Positions 31,751 to 41,278 of a DNA stretch of 64,000 nt are shown here, piece by piece. How positions within the stretch are numbered: the stretch's first letter is position 1; each line of letters begins with the position of its first letter. The translations under genes were made by a program, and so were the position numbers. Source of the stretch: Hymenobacter jeollabukensis (lineage in GTDB: Bacteria > Bacteroidota > Bacteroidia > Cytophagales > Hymenobacteraceae). The stretch covers positions 868,001 through 932,000 of the forward strand of contig NZ_VAJM01000001.1 in assembly GCF_005771675.1 (NCBI RefSeq), read 5' to 3'. Below the pieces are notes generated by a model that saw only the letters and a program-made list of their open reading frames with translations, did not search any database and had not been told where the DNA came from.

Positions 31751-33652
31751 CTACTGCCCGCCCTGGGTAGCAGCTTTGGCCTCGCTGAAGCGCAGCCAGC
31801 TGAGCACGGCGCCCGGCTGCTCCACCACGAGGCGCAGCATGTGCGTACCCGCCGGCAGCGCGACCGTACCGCCACTGATGGTCTGCCAGCCAGCCGCTTC
31901 CGTCGCAGCCGGTGCCACGGTGAAGCGGCCCACGACGGTATCGTTCAGCTTCAGCAGCAGCCGGGCCGGGGTGGCGCCGGCGTTGGTGGCACGCAGCTGC
32001 AGGGCGTAGGCGCCGGCTTTGGGCACCGTCACGGTGTAGCTGAGCCACTCGCCGGCCTCGGTGTGACCCACGCCGAAACCGTTGCCGCCCGCGTCCTGGA
32101 TAGGCTGCACGTCGACGCCGTCGTTGCGGTAGGCGTTGCCGCTGTTGGTGGGCTTCAGCTCGCGGTAGTCGATGCGGGCGTTGTAGGTGTCGTGGTAGGC
32201 CAGGCCCTCGCGGCCCAGGTCGTAGTCGGCGGCCAAGAGGGTGCCGGGCAGCCGGTACGCGGCGAAGGGCTGACGAGCGTCGGCGGGCTGGGTGAGGGCG
32301 AAGAGGGCGTCGCGGTTCACCGCGCAGCTGGCAAACTGGGCGTTGCGCAGCAGGGCGGCCCGGCCGGCGGCCGTGAGGATGCTGCCGTAGGGCGACACCC
32401 GCAGCAGGCTACTGCCGGCGTCCACGCGCTTCAGGTTCCAGTGGCACCAGCCGATGTGTTGGGCATTCAGCTGCTGCACGGCGGCGGCAAACCACTCGTT
32501 GGAGTTTTCGCCCGTCTCCCCTACCCACACCGGCACCTGCCACCGGTCCCGGAACGCGGCCAGGTTCTTCACCAGGTTGATCTGGCTGGGGTTCGGGTCG
32601 CCGGCCGTGGCGTCGTTGGGGCACCAGTAGCGGTGGGCGTTGTAGACGAGGCCGGTTTTGTCCTGGCTTTTCAGCTTGTCCGGCGTCAGGTTGGTGTACT
32701 CGTTGCCGTAGCCGTTGCCTTCCAGCAGCAGCAGGTGCCGGTCCTGCTGGGCCCGCACCGCGTCGATGAGGCGGCTGTACAAAGCGTTCAGCTCTTGATT
32801 ATCAGCCGAAAGTCCGTGCTCGGCGTTGAGGTTGTGCGGCTCGTTGATCAGGTCATACATGGCCACGCGTGCATCGTTTTTATACCGTTTGGCCAGCTGC
32901 TCCCAGAGGCGCACGGTCACGTCCTGGTAAATCAGGCGGCCCCGGGCGTCGCGGCGCTTCCAGAGGTCCAGGGGGCGGAAGTTGTCGTTGATGTTGGCGT
33001 CGGTGCCTTGGCCGCCGGGCGCCGCGTGCAGGTCGAAAACGACGTACATCTTATTCGCCGCGCACCAGTCGAGCACCTGGTCGAGGTGGCGGAAGCCGTC
33101 GAGCGTCTTCGGGTCGGCGGTGAACAGCTCGTTCGCGTCGTACCAGCGGCCGAGCGCCTGCACGTAGGCGTCCACGGCGGCGTCGCTATTGGGGTTCTGC
33201 AGGGCTTTGGTACGGGCGCGGCGCTGCTCTGCGGTCAGAAACAAGTCATAGTGAAACGGCAGGCGCACGCAGTTGAAGCCCTGCCGGGCCAGCCAGTCGA
33301 TGTCGGCCCGGGTGACAAAACCGGCGCGGTACTGGCGGTAGAATTCCTCCACCTCGCGCTCGGGCATCGTCCGCAGCAGGCCCTGCTGGATGCGGCGCTG
33401 GCAGCCGAGGGTATCGGTTTTGAGGATGTAGCTTTCCTGCAGCAGCCAGCCGCCCACGTTGCAGCCGCGCAGCACCACCGGCCGGCCCTGGGCATCCACG
33501 ATTTGCGGCCCCCGAGCCTTCAGCCAGCTCAGCTGCTGGGCCGATGATGAGAGGCTGGGCAGCCCCAGCAGCGCCGTGAGGGCCAGGGCGCCGGCGCGCC
33601 GCAGGCTAGTCGCTACCGAAGGAAAAAAAAGGCGGGTAGTACGCTGATTCAT
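31751..33652 (-). CDS. GH5 family glycoside hydrolase with C-terminal CBM, secreted
   Basis: A 633-residue retaining glycosidase. The acid/base is E271 in YDLINEPHN and the nucleophile E379 in WVGETGEN, the standard GH5 pair. A signal peptide lies in residues 1-39 (ALALTALLGLPSLSSSAQ). The start of the mature enzyme (LRGCNVGGWLLQESYI) resembles exo-1,3-beta-glucanase-type GH5 members. From about residue 480 a CBM6/CBM35-like beta-sandwich follows (GVGHTEAGEWLSYTVTVPKAGAYALQLRATN). The ATG at 33652 gives the signal peptide a normal start. The activity on beta-1,3-glucan is inferred from the locus. Confidence 0.85.
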   Translation of the reverse strand: MNQRTTRLFFPSVATSLRRAGALALTALLGLPSLSSSAQQLSWLKARGPQIVDAQGRPVVLRGCNVGGWLLQESYILKTDTLGCQRRIQQGLLRTMPEREVEEFYRQYRAGFVTRADIDWLARQGFNCVRLPFHYDLFLTAEQRRARTKALQNPNSDAAVDAYVQALGRWYDANELFTADPKTLDGFRHLDQVLDWCAANKMYVVFDLHAAPGGQGTDANINDNFRPLDLWKRRDARGRLIYQDVTVRLWEQLAKRYKNDARVAMYDLINEPHNLNAEHGLSADNQELNALYSRLIDAVRAQQDRHLLLLEGNGYGNEYTNLTPDKLKSQDKTGLVYNAHRYWCPNDATAGDPNPSQINLVKNLAAFRDRWQVPVWVGETGENSNEWFAAAVQQLNAQHIGWCHWNLKRVDAGSSLLRVSPYGSILTAAGRAALLRNAQFASCAVNRDALFALTQPADARQPFAAYRLPGTLLAADYDLGREGLAYHDTYNARIDYRELKPTNSGNAYRNDGVDVQPIQDAGGNGFGVGHTEAGEWLSYTVTVPKAGAYALQLRATNAGATPARLLLKLNDTVVGRFTVAPAATEAAGWQTISGGTVALPAGTHMLRLVVEQPGAVLSWLRFSEAKAATQGGQ

Positions 33653-33735
33653 AGCTGAAATCGAAAGCGGCAAAAGCGAGAAACGGGGCGAGGAAACCCC
33701 GCCCCGTTGCCCTCGCATTCACTCACTTCAAAAGG

Positions 33736-36700
33736 TTATTCCTTGATGATTTTCTGGGTCTGAACGCTCGTCGCGCTGCGCACCGAGAGCTGGTACACGC
33801 CGCGGCGCAGCGCCTGAACATCCAGCGTAGCGGTGGCCTGCTTGGCGGCCGTGGTCTGCGTCAGCACCACCCGGCCGAGGGCGTCGGTGAGGGTAATGGT
33901 GGCGGCTTCGGCGGTGGGCAGCGGCACGGTCAGCTGCTCGCGCACCGGGTTCGGGTAAGCCAGCGGGGCCGCTTGCGCCCGGGCCGCTTTGCTGGCCAGG
34001 GCCGGGCGGCTGCCGGTGCAGGTGCTGCCGGCGGTGTAGCTGTGCGGGGTGGCGCTGGAGTTGCGCTCGGCGGTGCTGGTGCCCACGCGGTAGGTGAAGT
34101 AGAACGACAGCGCCGCGCCGGCCGCCTGGGCCTGCGAGAAGGTGAAGTTGCTGCCCGCGGCCGTCATCTGGTAGCCCGCGTAGCCGCCGGTGCCCACTTT
34201 CACATAGATCAGGGCCATGGTGCTGCCGGCAATGGGCGTGAGCGGGATGAACTTCCAGCTTACCGTGCCGCTGGTGGTCGACACTTCGTAGCTGTAGTCG
34301 CCATTGGCGACGGTGCCGGTGCAGAGGCCGGTGCCGCCCGGGTTGGTGCCGCCGGCGGCCGTGCCGTACACCTCCAGCTCGTAGAGCGAGTAGCCGTAGG
34401 CGGTGCCGCGGGCCGTGCCGTAGATGCGCACGTAGCGGCCGGTGCCCGTCAGGCCGGTGTGGTCGTTGACGAGCGTGGCGTTGCCCGCCACGGTCCTGAT
34501 GGTGGTCCAGGTGGCCGCATCGGCCGATACCTGCACCAGGTAATCCTTGCCGTAGGCGCCTTCCCAGGTTAGCTTCACCCGGCTCACGCTGTAGCTGGCG
34601 CCCAGGTCCACGTACAGCCACTGCGGGTCGGAGAAGGCGCTGCTCCAGCGGGTACTCGTAGCGTTGCCGTCGACGGCGGCCGAGCCGGGCGTGCCCGCGT
34701 TTTCGGTCGAGGAGGTGAAGGTCGGCTTGTTCAGGGCCAGGTTGGGGGCCGCCGCTGCGGCCGTGAAATTCAGCCAGTTCACGTTGCAGCCCGTCGAGGC
34801 CGCGGCGTACAGGCGCAGGGTCTGCGCGCCGGCGGGCAGGGTCACGGTGGTGCTGAGGGTCTGCCAGTTCTGCCAGCCGCCGGTGTTGCCCACGTTGATG
34901 CTGCCGAGCACCGTGCCGCCGCTGTTGCGCAGCTGCAGGGTGGCGCCGCCGTTGGCCGAGGCCACCCGGAAATCCACCGTGTACTGCCCGGCCGCGGCCA
35001 CGTTCACGCTGTAGTCCAGCCAGTCGCCGGTTTCAAACCAGTCCACGTTCACCCCGCCGCCGGTATCGGTGGTGGCTTCCGTCTGCGTGCCCGACTGCGT
35101 GCTGAAGCTTTCCGCCTCTATCTTGCCCGGAATGGCCTGCGCGGTCGGTGCGGCCGATACGGTGACGCTCACGGCGGCCGAGGTCGTCACGGCGCCGGCG
35201 TTGTCGGTGGCTTTGGCCGAGAGGCTGTAATTGCCCGCGCCTACGCCCGTCCAGGTGTAGCTGTAGGGGCTCGTGGTGGCGGTGCCGAGCAGGGTGCTGC
35301 CGTTGTAGAACTCCACCTTGCTGATCGAGCCATCCGAATCCGAAGCGCTGGCCGTGAGGCCGATGCTGGCCGGCGCCGCGAATGAAGCGCCGCTCACCGG
35401 CGAGGTCAGGCTGACGCTCGGGGCGGCGTTGGTAGCGCCGTTCTTCGTCAGGCTGCGCAGGTTGTCGATGTAGAACGTGGCGCCCGTCAGCGTATTCGGG
35501 GCGAAGAGGAACACCGAGTTGTCCACGTCGGCGTCGGGCGTGCCGGGGTCGGGGGCGCTGGCGAAGGTGAAGACGAGCGTGTGCCAGGCGTTGGTTTGCT
35601 TGACGACGGCCTGGTAGATGCTGTGGCGGCCGGTGGGGTAATTCTGGGGCCGGGAGGCCGCGTTGCTTTCCAGCTGCCAGGACACGACCGTACCGGCCGG
35701 GGCTGAGGTATACACGTCCATGGCAAACGCCTTGTCGCCATTCTTGTAGGCCGCGCCGTCCTTGGTCAGCAGGTTGCGGAAAGCCAGCACGTCGTATTGC
35801 TCGCTCGCGTTGCGGGCGTACTGCCCCACCTTGGTCGAGGTGTTGATGCCCGTGGCCGAAGGGTTGTTCACCACGGCCGCGTAGGTGCCGTTGGCGCTCA
35901 GCAGGGTCAGGTTGCGCGTCGCGTCGTAGTTCTCGAAGGTGGCGGCGACGGCGTAGGTCGGCGCGGCGGCCCGCTTCACGATGCGGATGTTGTCGACGTA
36001 ATAAGTGTCGCCGGTCAGCGAGTTGTTGCCGAACAGGAAGGCCAGCTCGTCGATGGCCACGTTGGCCGTGCCGCCGTCGGGCGAGGTTACGTAGTTGAAC
36101 GTCAGCGTCTGCCACTGGTTCTGCACCGTGGTGCGCGCCTCGTAGGTGCTGTTGCGCCCGGCCGGGTAGGTATTGGCGGCGGCCGCCTTGTTCTGCAGGT
36201 TTAGCAGCACGGCGGTGCCCACCGGCGCGGCCGTGTACACGTCGGCCTGAATCTGGTAGGTCTGGTTCTTAAACAGCGCCGCGTCCTCGATGATGGTGCC
36301 CGCCGGCGTGGCGTCGAAGAACAGCACGTCGTACTGCTCCGCGCTGTTGCGCACGTACTTAGCCACCCGGGCCGAGGTATTCACGCCCGTCGCCGCGGGG
36401 TTGGCGAAGTTGGCCGTGTAGGCGCCGTTGGTCTTGGCGGCGTTCTGGCTGATGCGGGCCGCGCCGTCGTAGTTGATCAGCACGTCGGTGCTCACGATGG
36501 CCGGCACGGGCTGCTGCTTCACCAGCAGGTTGTCGAAGTAGAACGTGGCGCCGGAGTTGGTGGCGGGCTGAAACAGCAGGGTCACGTTGTCGATGCTGTA
36601 GATGCTGGTGCCCGCGTCGATGCTGCGCTCCAGGTCGAATTCCAGGGTTTCCCAGGCGTTCTGCCGGCTGGTGTAGGCGCGGTAGGCGCTGTGCCGGCCC

Positions 36701-38133
36701 AGCGGGAAGTTGGTGGCCGTCGTCACCGCGCTGTTTTCCAGCTGCAGGGTCACCTTGCTGCCCACCGGCGCCGTGGAATACACGTCGAGGTAGATTTTCT
36801 TGCGCCCGGCCACGAAGTCGTTGGCGTTGCCGACGGTGAGGTTGCGCAGCGAAATCACGTCGTACTGCTCGGCGGTGTTGCGCACGTACTTCGCCACCTT
36901 GGCCGAGGTGTTCTGCCCCCCGCTCACCGGGTTGGTCAAGGCCTGGGTGAGCACGCCGGTGGCCGAGGCGTAGGTGATGAAGCGGTTGGCCTCGAAATCC
37001 TCGTAGAGCTTTTCCAGCTGCAGGGCCGGGCTGACCGTCACGCCCAGCGCGTAAGTCCCGGTCGGGCAGCCGCTCACGGCCGTTGTCACCGTCACGTTGC
37101 CGCCCGCCGACGAGCCCCAGCTCACCTGAATGGCGTTGGTGCCCTGCCCGGCGGTAATCGTCGCGCCGGCCGGCACCGACCAGCTGTACGTGGCCCCCGT
37201 CACCGCGTCGAGGCGGTAGGTTTTGTTGGTATCGTTCTGGTACACCGTCTCGTCGCCGAGCACGGCGTAGTTGTAGCTGCCCTTGTAGACGCGCACGAAA
37301 TCCACCTGCATGGTGGTGGGGTAATCGGCCGGGTTGGGGTTCTGGTAGCCGGTGAAGCCGGTGCCGGGCCCGCCCACGGCGGCGTTGAGCATCAGGTAGA
37401 AGTTGCCGTCGTTGAAGGGCCAGGAGCCGCCCGAAGTGGTCTTGGGCGAGGCCGTGTGGTAGAGCGTGTTGTCGATAAACCACTTGATCTGGTTGGGGCT
37501 CCACTCCACCGCGTAGGTGTGAAAGCCGGTGCTCAGATCCACCGTGCCCGTGGCTTCGCGGCCGGTGAAGTGCCAGCCGTTGTCGTCGTAGTGAATGGTG
37601 CCGGCGACGGAGGTCGGGTTCTTGTGCTTGGCCTCCATGATGTCAATTTCGCCGGTGCTGGGCCAGTTGCCGGGGTCGGGCAGCATCCAGAACGCGGGCC
37701 ACACGCCCTGCCCCGAGGGCAGCTTGATGCTGGCTTCGATGCGGCCGTACCTGAAGGTCTGCAGCGCGCCGGCGGCCGTTTTCGAAAACAGCTTGGCCGA
37801 GGTGTAGGCATAGTTGCGCCCGCCCACGGTGCTCGGCTCGTAGCGGGTGGTGATGGTGAGGTAGCCGCCGGCCACGGCGGCGTTGGCGGCGCGGTAGGCC
37901 TGCAGTTCGGCGTTGCCGAAGTTGCAGTTGCCCTCGGCGCAGCCGTCGCCCTCGTACACGCGCCACTTGCTCAGGTCGCCGGCAGTGTTGAACTCGTCCT
38001 GCCACACAATCTGGTTGCACTGGGCCAGGGCGGTGCTCGGGCTGAGCGCGGCGAGACCTGCGCCGGCGGCCAGCGCCTGGGCGCTGCGGCGGAGCCACTG
38101 CCCGGCCCGCCCGGTGAGTAGAAGTGTTGTCAT
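33736..38133 (-). CDS. Giant multimodular GH16 beta-glucanase with Ig, CBM6, CBM32-like and CBM56-like modules and type IX sorting tail
   Basis: A 1465-residue secreted enzyme. In order: signal peptide (1-38), GH16 catalytic domain (about 40-285, E162/D164/E167 in GEIDIMEAKH), a PKD-like domain (290-370), and three homologous modules of about 165 residues (372-540, 548-722, 728-896). Each of these has AKYVRN-x-AEQYDV, a later APVG or APAG loop and a closing YxDN strand. Then come an Ig-like domain (902-994), CBM6 (1000-1125), an F5/8-type or CBM32 domain (1128-1257), a module like CBM56 (1268-1374) and a type IX secretion sorting domain (1390-1465, AYPNPVREQLTV). CBM56 is known to bind beta-1,3-glucan, which supports laminarin or curdlan as substrate. 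ATG at 38133 is preferred over the longer frame because the signal peptide follows it. Confidence 0.9.
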   Translation of the reverse strand: MTTLLLTGRAGQWLRRSAQALAAGAGLAALSPSTALAQCNQIVWQDEFNTAGDLSKWRVYEGDGCAEGNCNFGNAELQAYRAANAAVAGGYLTITTRYEPSTVGGRNYAYTSAKLFSKTAAGALQTFRYGRIEASIKLPSGQGVWPAFWMLPDPGNWPSTGEIDIMEAKHKNPTSVAGTIHYDDNGWHFTGREATGTVDLSTGFHTYAVEWSPNQIKWFIDNTLYHTASPKTTSGGSWPFNDGNFYLMLNAAVGGPGTGFTGYQNPNPADYPTTMQVDFVRVYKGSYNYAVLGDETVYQNDTNKTYRLDAVTGATYSWSVPAGATITAGQGTNAIQVSWGSSAGGNVTVTTAVSGCPTGTYALGVTVSPALQLEKLYEDFEANRFITYASATGVLTQALTNPVSGGQNTSAKVAKYVRNTAEQYDVISLRNLTVGNANDFVAGRKKIYLDVYSTAPVGSKVTLQLENSAVTTATNFPLGRHSAYRAYTSRQNAWETLEFDLERSIDAGTSIYSIDNVTLLFQPATNSGATFYFDNLLVKQQPVPAIVSTDVLINYDGAARISQNAAKTNGAYTANFANPAATGVNTSARVAKYVRNSAEQYDVLFFDATPAGTIIEDAALFKNQTYQIQADVYTAAPVGTAVLLNLQNKAAAANTYPAGRNSTYEARTTVQNQWQTLTFNYVTSPDGGTANVAIDELAFLFGNNSLTGDTYYVDNIRIVKRAAAPTYAVAATFENYDATRNLTLLSANGTYAAVVNNPSATGINTSTKVGQYARNASEQYDVLAFRNLLTKDGAAYKNGDKAFAMDVYTSAPAGTVVSWQLESNAASRPQNYPTGRHSIYQAVVKQTNAWHTLVFTFASAPDPGTPDADVDNSVFLFAPNTLTGATFYIDNLRSLTKNGATNAAPSVSLTSPVSGASFAAPASIGLTASASDSDGSISKVEFYNGSTLLGTATTSPYSYTWTGVGAGNYSLSAKATDNAGAVTTSAAVSVTVSAAPTAQAIPGKIEAESFSTQSGTQTEATTDTGGGVNVDWFETGDWLDYSVNVAAAGQYTVDFRVASANGGATLQLRNSGGTVLGSINVGNTGGWQNWQTLSTTVTLPAGAQTLRLYAAASTGCNVNWLNFTAAAAAPNLALNKPTFTSSTENAGTPGSAAVDGNATSTRWSSAFSDPQWLYVDLGASYSVSRVKLTWEGAYGKDYLVQVSADAATWTTIRTVAGNATLVNDHTGLTGTGRYVRIYGTARGTAYGYSLYELEVYGTAAGGTNPGGTGLCTGTVANGDYSYEVSTTSGTVSWKFIPLTPIAGSTMALIYVKVGTGGYAGYQMTAAGSNFTFSQAQAAGAALSFYFTYRVGTSTAERNSSATPHSYTAGSTCTGSRPALASKAARAQAAPLAYPNPVREQLTVPLPTAEAATITLTDALGRVVLTQTTAAKQATATLDVQALRRGVYQLSVRSATSVQTQKIIKE

Positions 38134-38368
38134 GATGGTTGTGGAGGTTGGGGAATGAGCGGGCAATAGCCGGCTGTCTGCCTCACCAAGTGGAGCAGCA
38201 ACCTCTGCCGGCGCAAGCGGCCGGCAGGCTGGGGCGCGGCAGCCCGCGAGTAGCGGACCTTGCCGACGCCGGGCAGGAAGAGCGGGAAGGGTCCAGGGCC
38301 CCGGCCGTGGTTGGGGAAAAGGCGGGCAGCGGTGCAGCCGCGGCGGCCGGTCAGGGACTCTGGTTGAT

Positions 38369-38399
38369 CAAAGCTATGGGGGTTGTTAGCCAAAAGCAA
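38369..38399 (-). promoter_or_regulatory. Candidate promoter of the multimodular GH16 gene
   Basis: On the minus strand TTG (38399-38397) is followed after 20 bp by TAGCTTTG (38376-38369), a perfect TAnnTTTG match. It is about 235 bp before the GH16 ATG. The distance from TTG to the shared CGCTTACGT motif is 40 bp, the same as before susC. Confidence 0.6.
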
Positions 38400-38430
38400 G
38401 CATAAAAACTTCCTTCAGAAGCCAGAAACG

Positions 38431-38464
38431 CACTTTTACGCTTACGTATGTACGCTTAGCGCAC
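38431..38464. promoter_or_regulatory. Putative regulator-binding site with TACGCTTA repeats (GH16 copy)
   Basis: TACGCTTA occurs at 38437-38444 and again at 38451-38458, a direct repeat with 14-bp period. CGCTTACGT (38439-38447) and TGTACGCTTAGCGCAC (38449-38464) are the elements shared with 29308-29346. CGCACTTT, present at 38430-38437 here, also occurs at 29319-29326 in the susC copy. Confidence 0.5.
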
Positions 38465-38512
38465 ACGGTTGTGTCACGTATTTGCCGCGCCAACGCCCTT
38501 AAATCAGTGGCT

Positions 38513-38524
38513 GCAAACGTTTGC
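38513..38524. promoter_or_regulatory. Perfect LacI-type operator palindrome
   Basis: GCAAACGTTTGC is a perfect 12-bp palindrome with central CG, the form recognised by many LacI-family regulators. It shares GCAAACGTTT with the site at 62209 next to the LacI-family gene in this window. It lies about 115 bp upstream of the predicted GH16 promoter and 20 bp from the GH115 terminator. Confidence 0.5.
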
Positions 38525-38543
38525 GAAGCGGATAACAAACAAT

Positions 38544-38572
38544 AAAAAAAGTGAGCCATTGGCTCACTTTTT
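38544..38572 (-). terminator. Intrinsic terminator after the GH115 gene
   Basis: AAAAAGTGAGCC (38546-38557) pairs perfectly with GGCTCACTTTTT (38561-38572) around a 3-nt loop, and on the minus strand seven Ts close the hairpin. It ends the xylan operon and separates it from the beta-glucan locus control region. Confidence 0.85.
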
Positions 38573-38617
38573 CGGCAGCACCCCTACGTATGGCGGCAGC
38601 ACATCTGCTGGACTAGC

Positions 38618-41248
38618 TTACGGATTCTTCGTCGCGCCGCGTGGGCTTTCGGGTGGGCCGAGGTAGCTGGTCTTCAGCCCGCCACAGTCGATAACCAGCT
38701 TTTCCAATACCACCCCGGGGTCGACCAGCCAGAACTTCAGCGTGTGCGCCCCGGGCTGGCGGAACTGGTGCTGCGAGGTGCGAATGATGATGTTCTGGGC
38801 CACGGCCTGCTCCCAGGGCCGGTTGCCGTTGTCCGCCACCAAGCCGGGGTGCAGGTTGACGACCTGCGGGGCTTCGTCGTCGAAACTGACGGCGTAGCGC
38901 AGGCCGCCCTGGTGGCGGAAGTCCAGCGTGGGCGCCAGGTAAGCGTGCACCGTGACGGGCGCCGTGCCGCTGAACTGCACCTGGTACTGCAGGTGCGGGC
39001 TGCCGGCACCGAGCACCACGGCCGGGGCGGTGGCGGGCAGCACCGTCACACCCGAAAGCGTGCGGCCGAAGTCGGGTAGCACTTGCCAGCTCACGCCGTT
39101 GCCATTCACCGCCCGGCTGTAGTGCTCCGCCTCGATGCTCACGTAGCCGTCGGTTTCCACGAAGCCAACACCCGGGGCTACGGTGCTGGTAGCTGGGACG
39201 GGCGCGGAAGCTGGCACCAATGCCGGCGCTTTGGCCGCGCCGGCGGCCAGGGTTTGCACGACCGGCATGGCTTGCTGCTCGGGCTGCTGCCAGTAGGTGT
39301 AGCCGATGTGCGTCTGGTCCATCATGTGGTTCCACTTGCCGCCGGCCAGGGCGTGGTAGCGCCGGGTGATTTCCTGGTCCTTGGCAAACAGCACTTTGGC
39401 TTGCTCGGCCAGCTCATTGGTATTGGCCGCGCCGGCCTGGGCCGCGGCGCGGTTCAGGGCCACGGTGTAATACAGGTCGTTGAGGTTGGCGCAGGCCTGC
39501 ACCGGGTGCAGCACCAGTTGGTAGTAGGCATCCTGCTGCGCCGGGGTCACTTGCCGGCCCAGTTGTTCGGCCTGAGCCAGCAGTTGGCGCCAGTCGGCAG
39601 CCACGCCGGTCCACTCGCCGTAGTTGGCAAGGCTGTAGGTGTCCGCGTTGAGCAGTTCGGGCTTGCGGCGGGCGTTGTACTTGGTGTATTTGGCCAGAAT
39701 ATCGGCGATGCCGGCGGCGGACTTGGGGCCGAACTGCTGGGCGGCCCACTGCCGGGTGTAGTCCGCCACTTGGTCGGCGCCGATGCGGGCGGGGTTCCAG
39801 GCGTAGTCGAGGAAGAAGCTGATGGGCAGTTCCATGGGCTTCAGGTCGCCCACGTTCACAATCCAGATTTGATTGGCGCCGTGCTCGTGGGCTAGGTGCA
39901 TCTGCTCCCGGATGCGCGGCAGCGGGTTCGTGTTCAGCCACTTGTAGTTGCGTGGCCCGCCCACGTAGTCGAAGTGGTAATAGATGCCATAGCCGCCGGC
40001 GCGGGGCTTCTCTCCCACTTTGGGCAGCTTGCGCAGGTTGCCCCAGTTGTCGTCGCAGAGCAGCAGGGTCACGTCGTCGGGCACGCGCATGCCGCGGTCG
40101 TAGTAGTCCTGCACTTCCTTATAGAGGGCCCAGAGCTGGGGCGTTTGGGCGGCGGGCTTGCCAGTAGCCTCGGCCAAAATCTTGCGCTGGTCGGCCACGA
40201 TGCGTTCGAGCAGGGCAATGTTGCTTTCCTCGCTCATGGGCTCGTCGCCGTCGCCGCGCATGCCGACGGTGACGATGCTTTCGTGGGTGCCCATGTTCAC
40301 GATGCCCTGGCGCCAGAAGTCGGCCAGGGTTTTCTGGTTGGTCTGGTAGTTCCAGGGCCCCGAGCCGAAGCGCTTCCACTCCTGCTGGGCCCGCAGCATG
40401 GGCTCGTGGTGGGAAGTGCCCATCACCACGCCGTACTCGTCGGCCAGCACCGGGCTTTGCTTGTCGTCGTCGTTGAAGGCGTTGCCCCACATGGCGGGCC
40501 AGAGGTAGTTGCCCTTCAGGCGCAGAATCAGCTCGAACACGTGCACGTACATCTTGGAGTTGATGCCGCCGAACTTCTCCTTGGCCCAGCCGCTCAGCGC
40601 CGGCGCTTCGTCGTTGAGGAAGATGCCGCGGTACTTCACCGCCGGCTCGCCCAGCGTATGGCGGCCGGGCAGCACGTACAGCGCCTTTTGCGGGGTCACC
40701 GGCACGTCGGCCCACCAGTACCAGGGCGAGACGCCCATTTGCTGCGACAAATCATAGATGCCGTAAATGGTACCGCGCTTGTCGCTGCCGGCCACGACCA
40801 GGGCCCGCTCCACGCCCGGCAGCGGCTTATCCACCGTCTGCACCACGAAGGTTTCCCACTTGCCGGCCAGGCCGCTGGCATCGAGCTTCCCGGCCCGAAT
40901 CAGCCCGTCGATGAGCGGACTTTTGCCCACCGTGCCGATGAGCACGACTTCCTTGCCGCGCGGCGCCTGGTCGGTGGTCAGCGGCGGCGGAATTTTCGTC
41001 ACGCGGTTGACGTCGGCCTGCAGGTCGCGGGCGGCGCGCAGCACGCCGGGCCAGTCCTGGGCGCTGGCGAACAGCGGCGCGGCCTTGCCACCGGCCACCA
41101 GCGGGAAGCGGCCCTTGCCCTTATCGGGCGACACGTATACCTCACTGCCCGGCACGGTGGGTGCGGCCAGCGCGGGCGCGGCGGCCGTCAGCAGAAAAAG
41201 CAGCAGCAGTGGCCAGACGCGGCGGATTATGGATTCGGGGAAGGACAT
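38618..41248 (-). CDS. GH115 alpha-glucuronidase
   Basis: An 876-residue enzyme of the family that removes (4-O-methyl-)glucuronic acid from internal xylose residues of xylan. After the signal peptide (LLLLFLLTAAAPALA) comes the long GH115 body: GTIYGIYDLSQQMGVSPWYWWADVPV, EPMLRAQQEWKRFG and GYGIYYHFDYVGGPRNYKWLNTNPLPRIREQM. The last 200 residues form the C-terminal beta domain (EAEHYSRAVNGNGVSWQVLPDFGRT). Length and order are those of full family members. It complements GH67, which acts only on terminal positions, and is the last gene of the xylan transcript. Confidence 0.93.
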   Translation of the reverse strand: MSFPESIIRRVWPLLLLFLLTAAAPALAAPTVPGSEVYVSPDKGKGRFPLVAGGKAAPLFASAQDWPGVLRAARDLQADVNRVTKIPPPLTTDQAPRGKEVVLIGTVGKSPLIDGLIRAGKLDASGLAGKWETFVVQTVDKPLPGVERALVVAGSDKRGTIYGIYDLSQQMGVSPWYWWADVPVTPQKALYVLPGRHTLGEPAVKYRGIFLNDEAPALSGWAKEKFGGINSKMYVHVFELILRLKGNYLWPAMWGNAFNDDDKQSPVLADEYGVVMGTSHHEPMLRAQQEWKRFGSGPWNYQTNQKTLADFWRQGIVNMGTHESIVTVGMRGDGDEPMSEESNIALLERIVADQRKILAEATGKPAAQTPQLWALYKEVQDYYDRGMRVPDDVTLLLCDDNWGNLRKLPKVGEKPRAGGYGIYYHFDYVGGPRNYKWLNTNPLPRIREQMHLAHEHGANQIWIVNVGDLKPMELPISFFLDYAWNPARIGADQVADYTRQWAAQQFGPKSAAGIADILAKYTKYNARRKPELLNADTYSLANYGEWTGVAADWRQLLAQAEQLGRQVTPAQQDAYYQLVLHPVQACANLNDLYYTVALNRAAAQAGAANTNELAEQAKVLFAKDQEITRRYHALAGGKWNHMMDQTHIGYTYWQQPEQQAMPVVQTLAAGAAKAPALVPASAPVPATSTVAPGVGFVETDGYVSIEAEHYSRAVNGNGVSWQVLPDFGRTLSGVTVLPATAPAVVLGAGSPHLQYQVQFSGTAPVTVHAYLAPTLDFRHQGGLRYAVSFDDEAPQVVNLHPGLVADNGNRPWEQAVAQNIIIRTSQHQFRQPGAHTLKFWLVDPGVVLEKLVIDCGGLKTSYLGPPESPRGATKNP

Positions 41249-41278
41249 GCGAATGTGAAAATAAGCGGCTGGCAGCGC

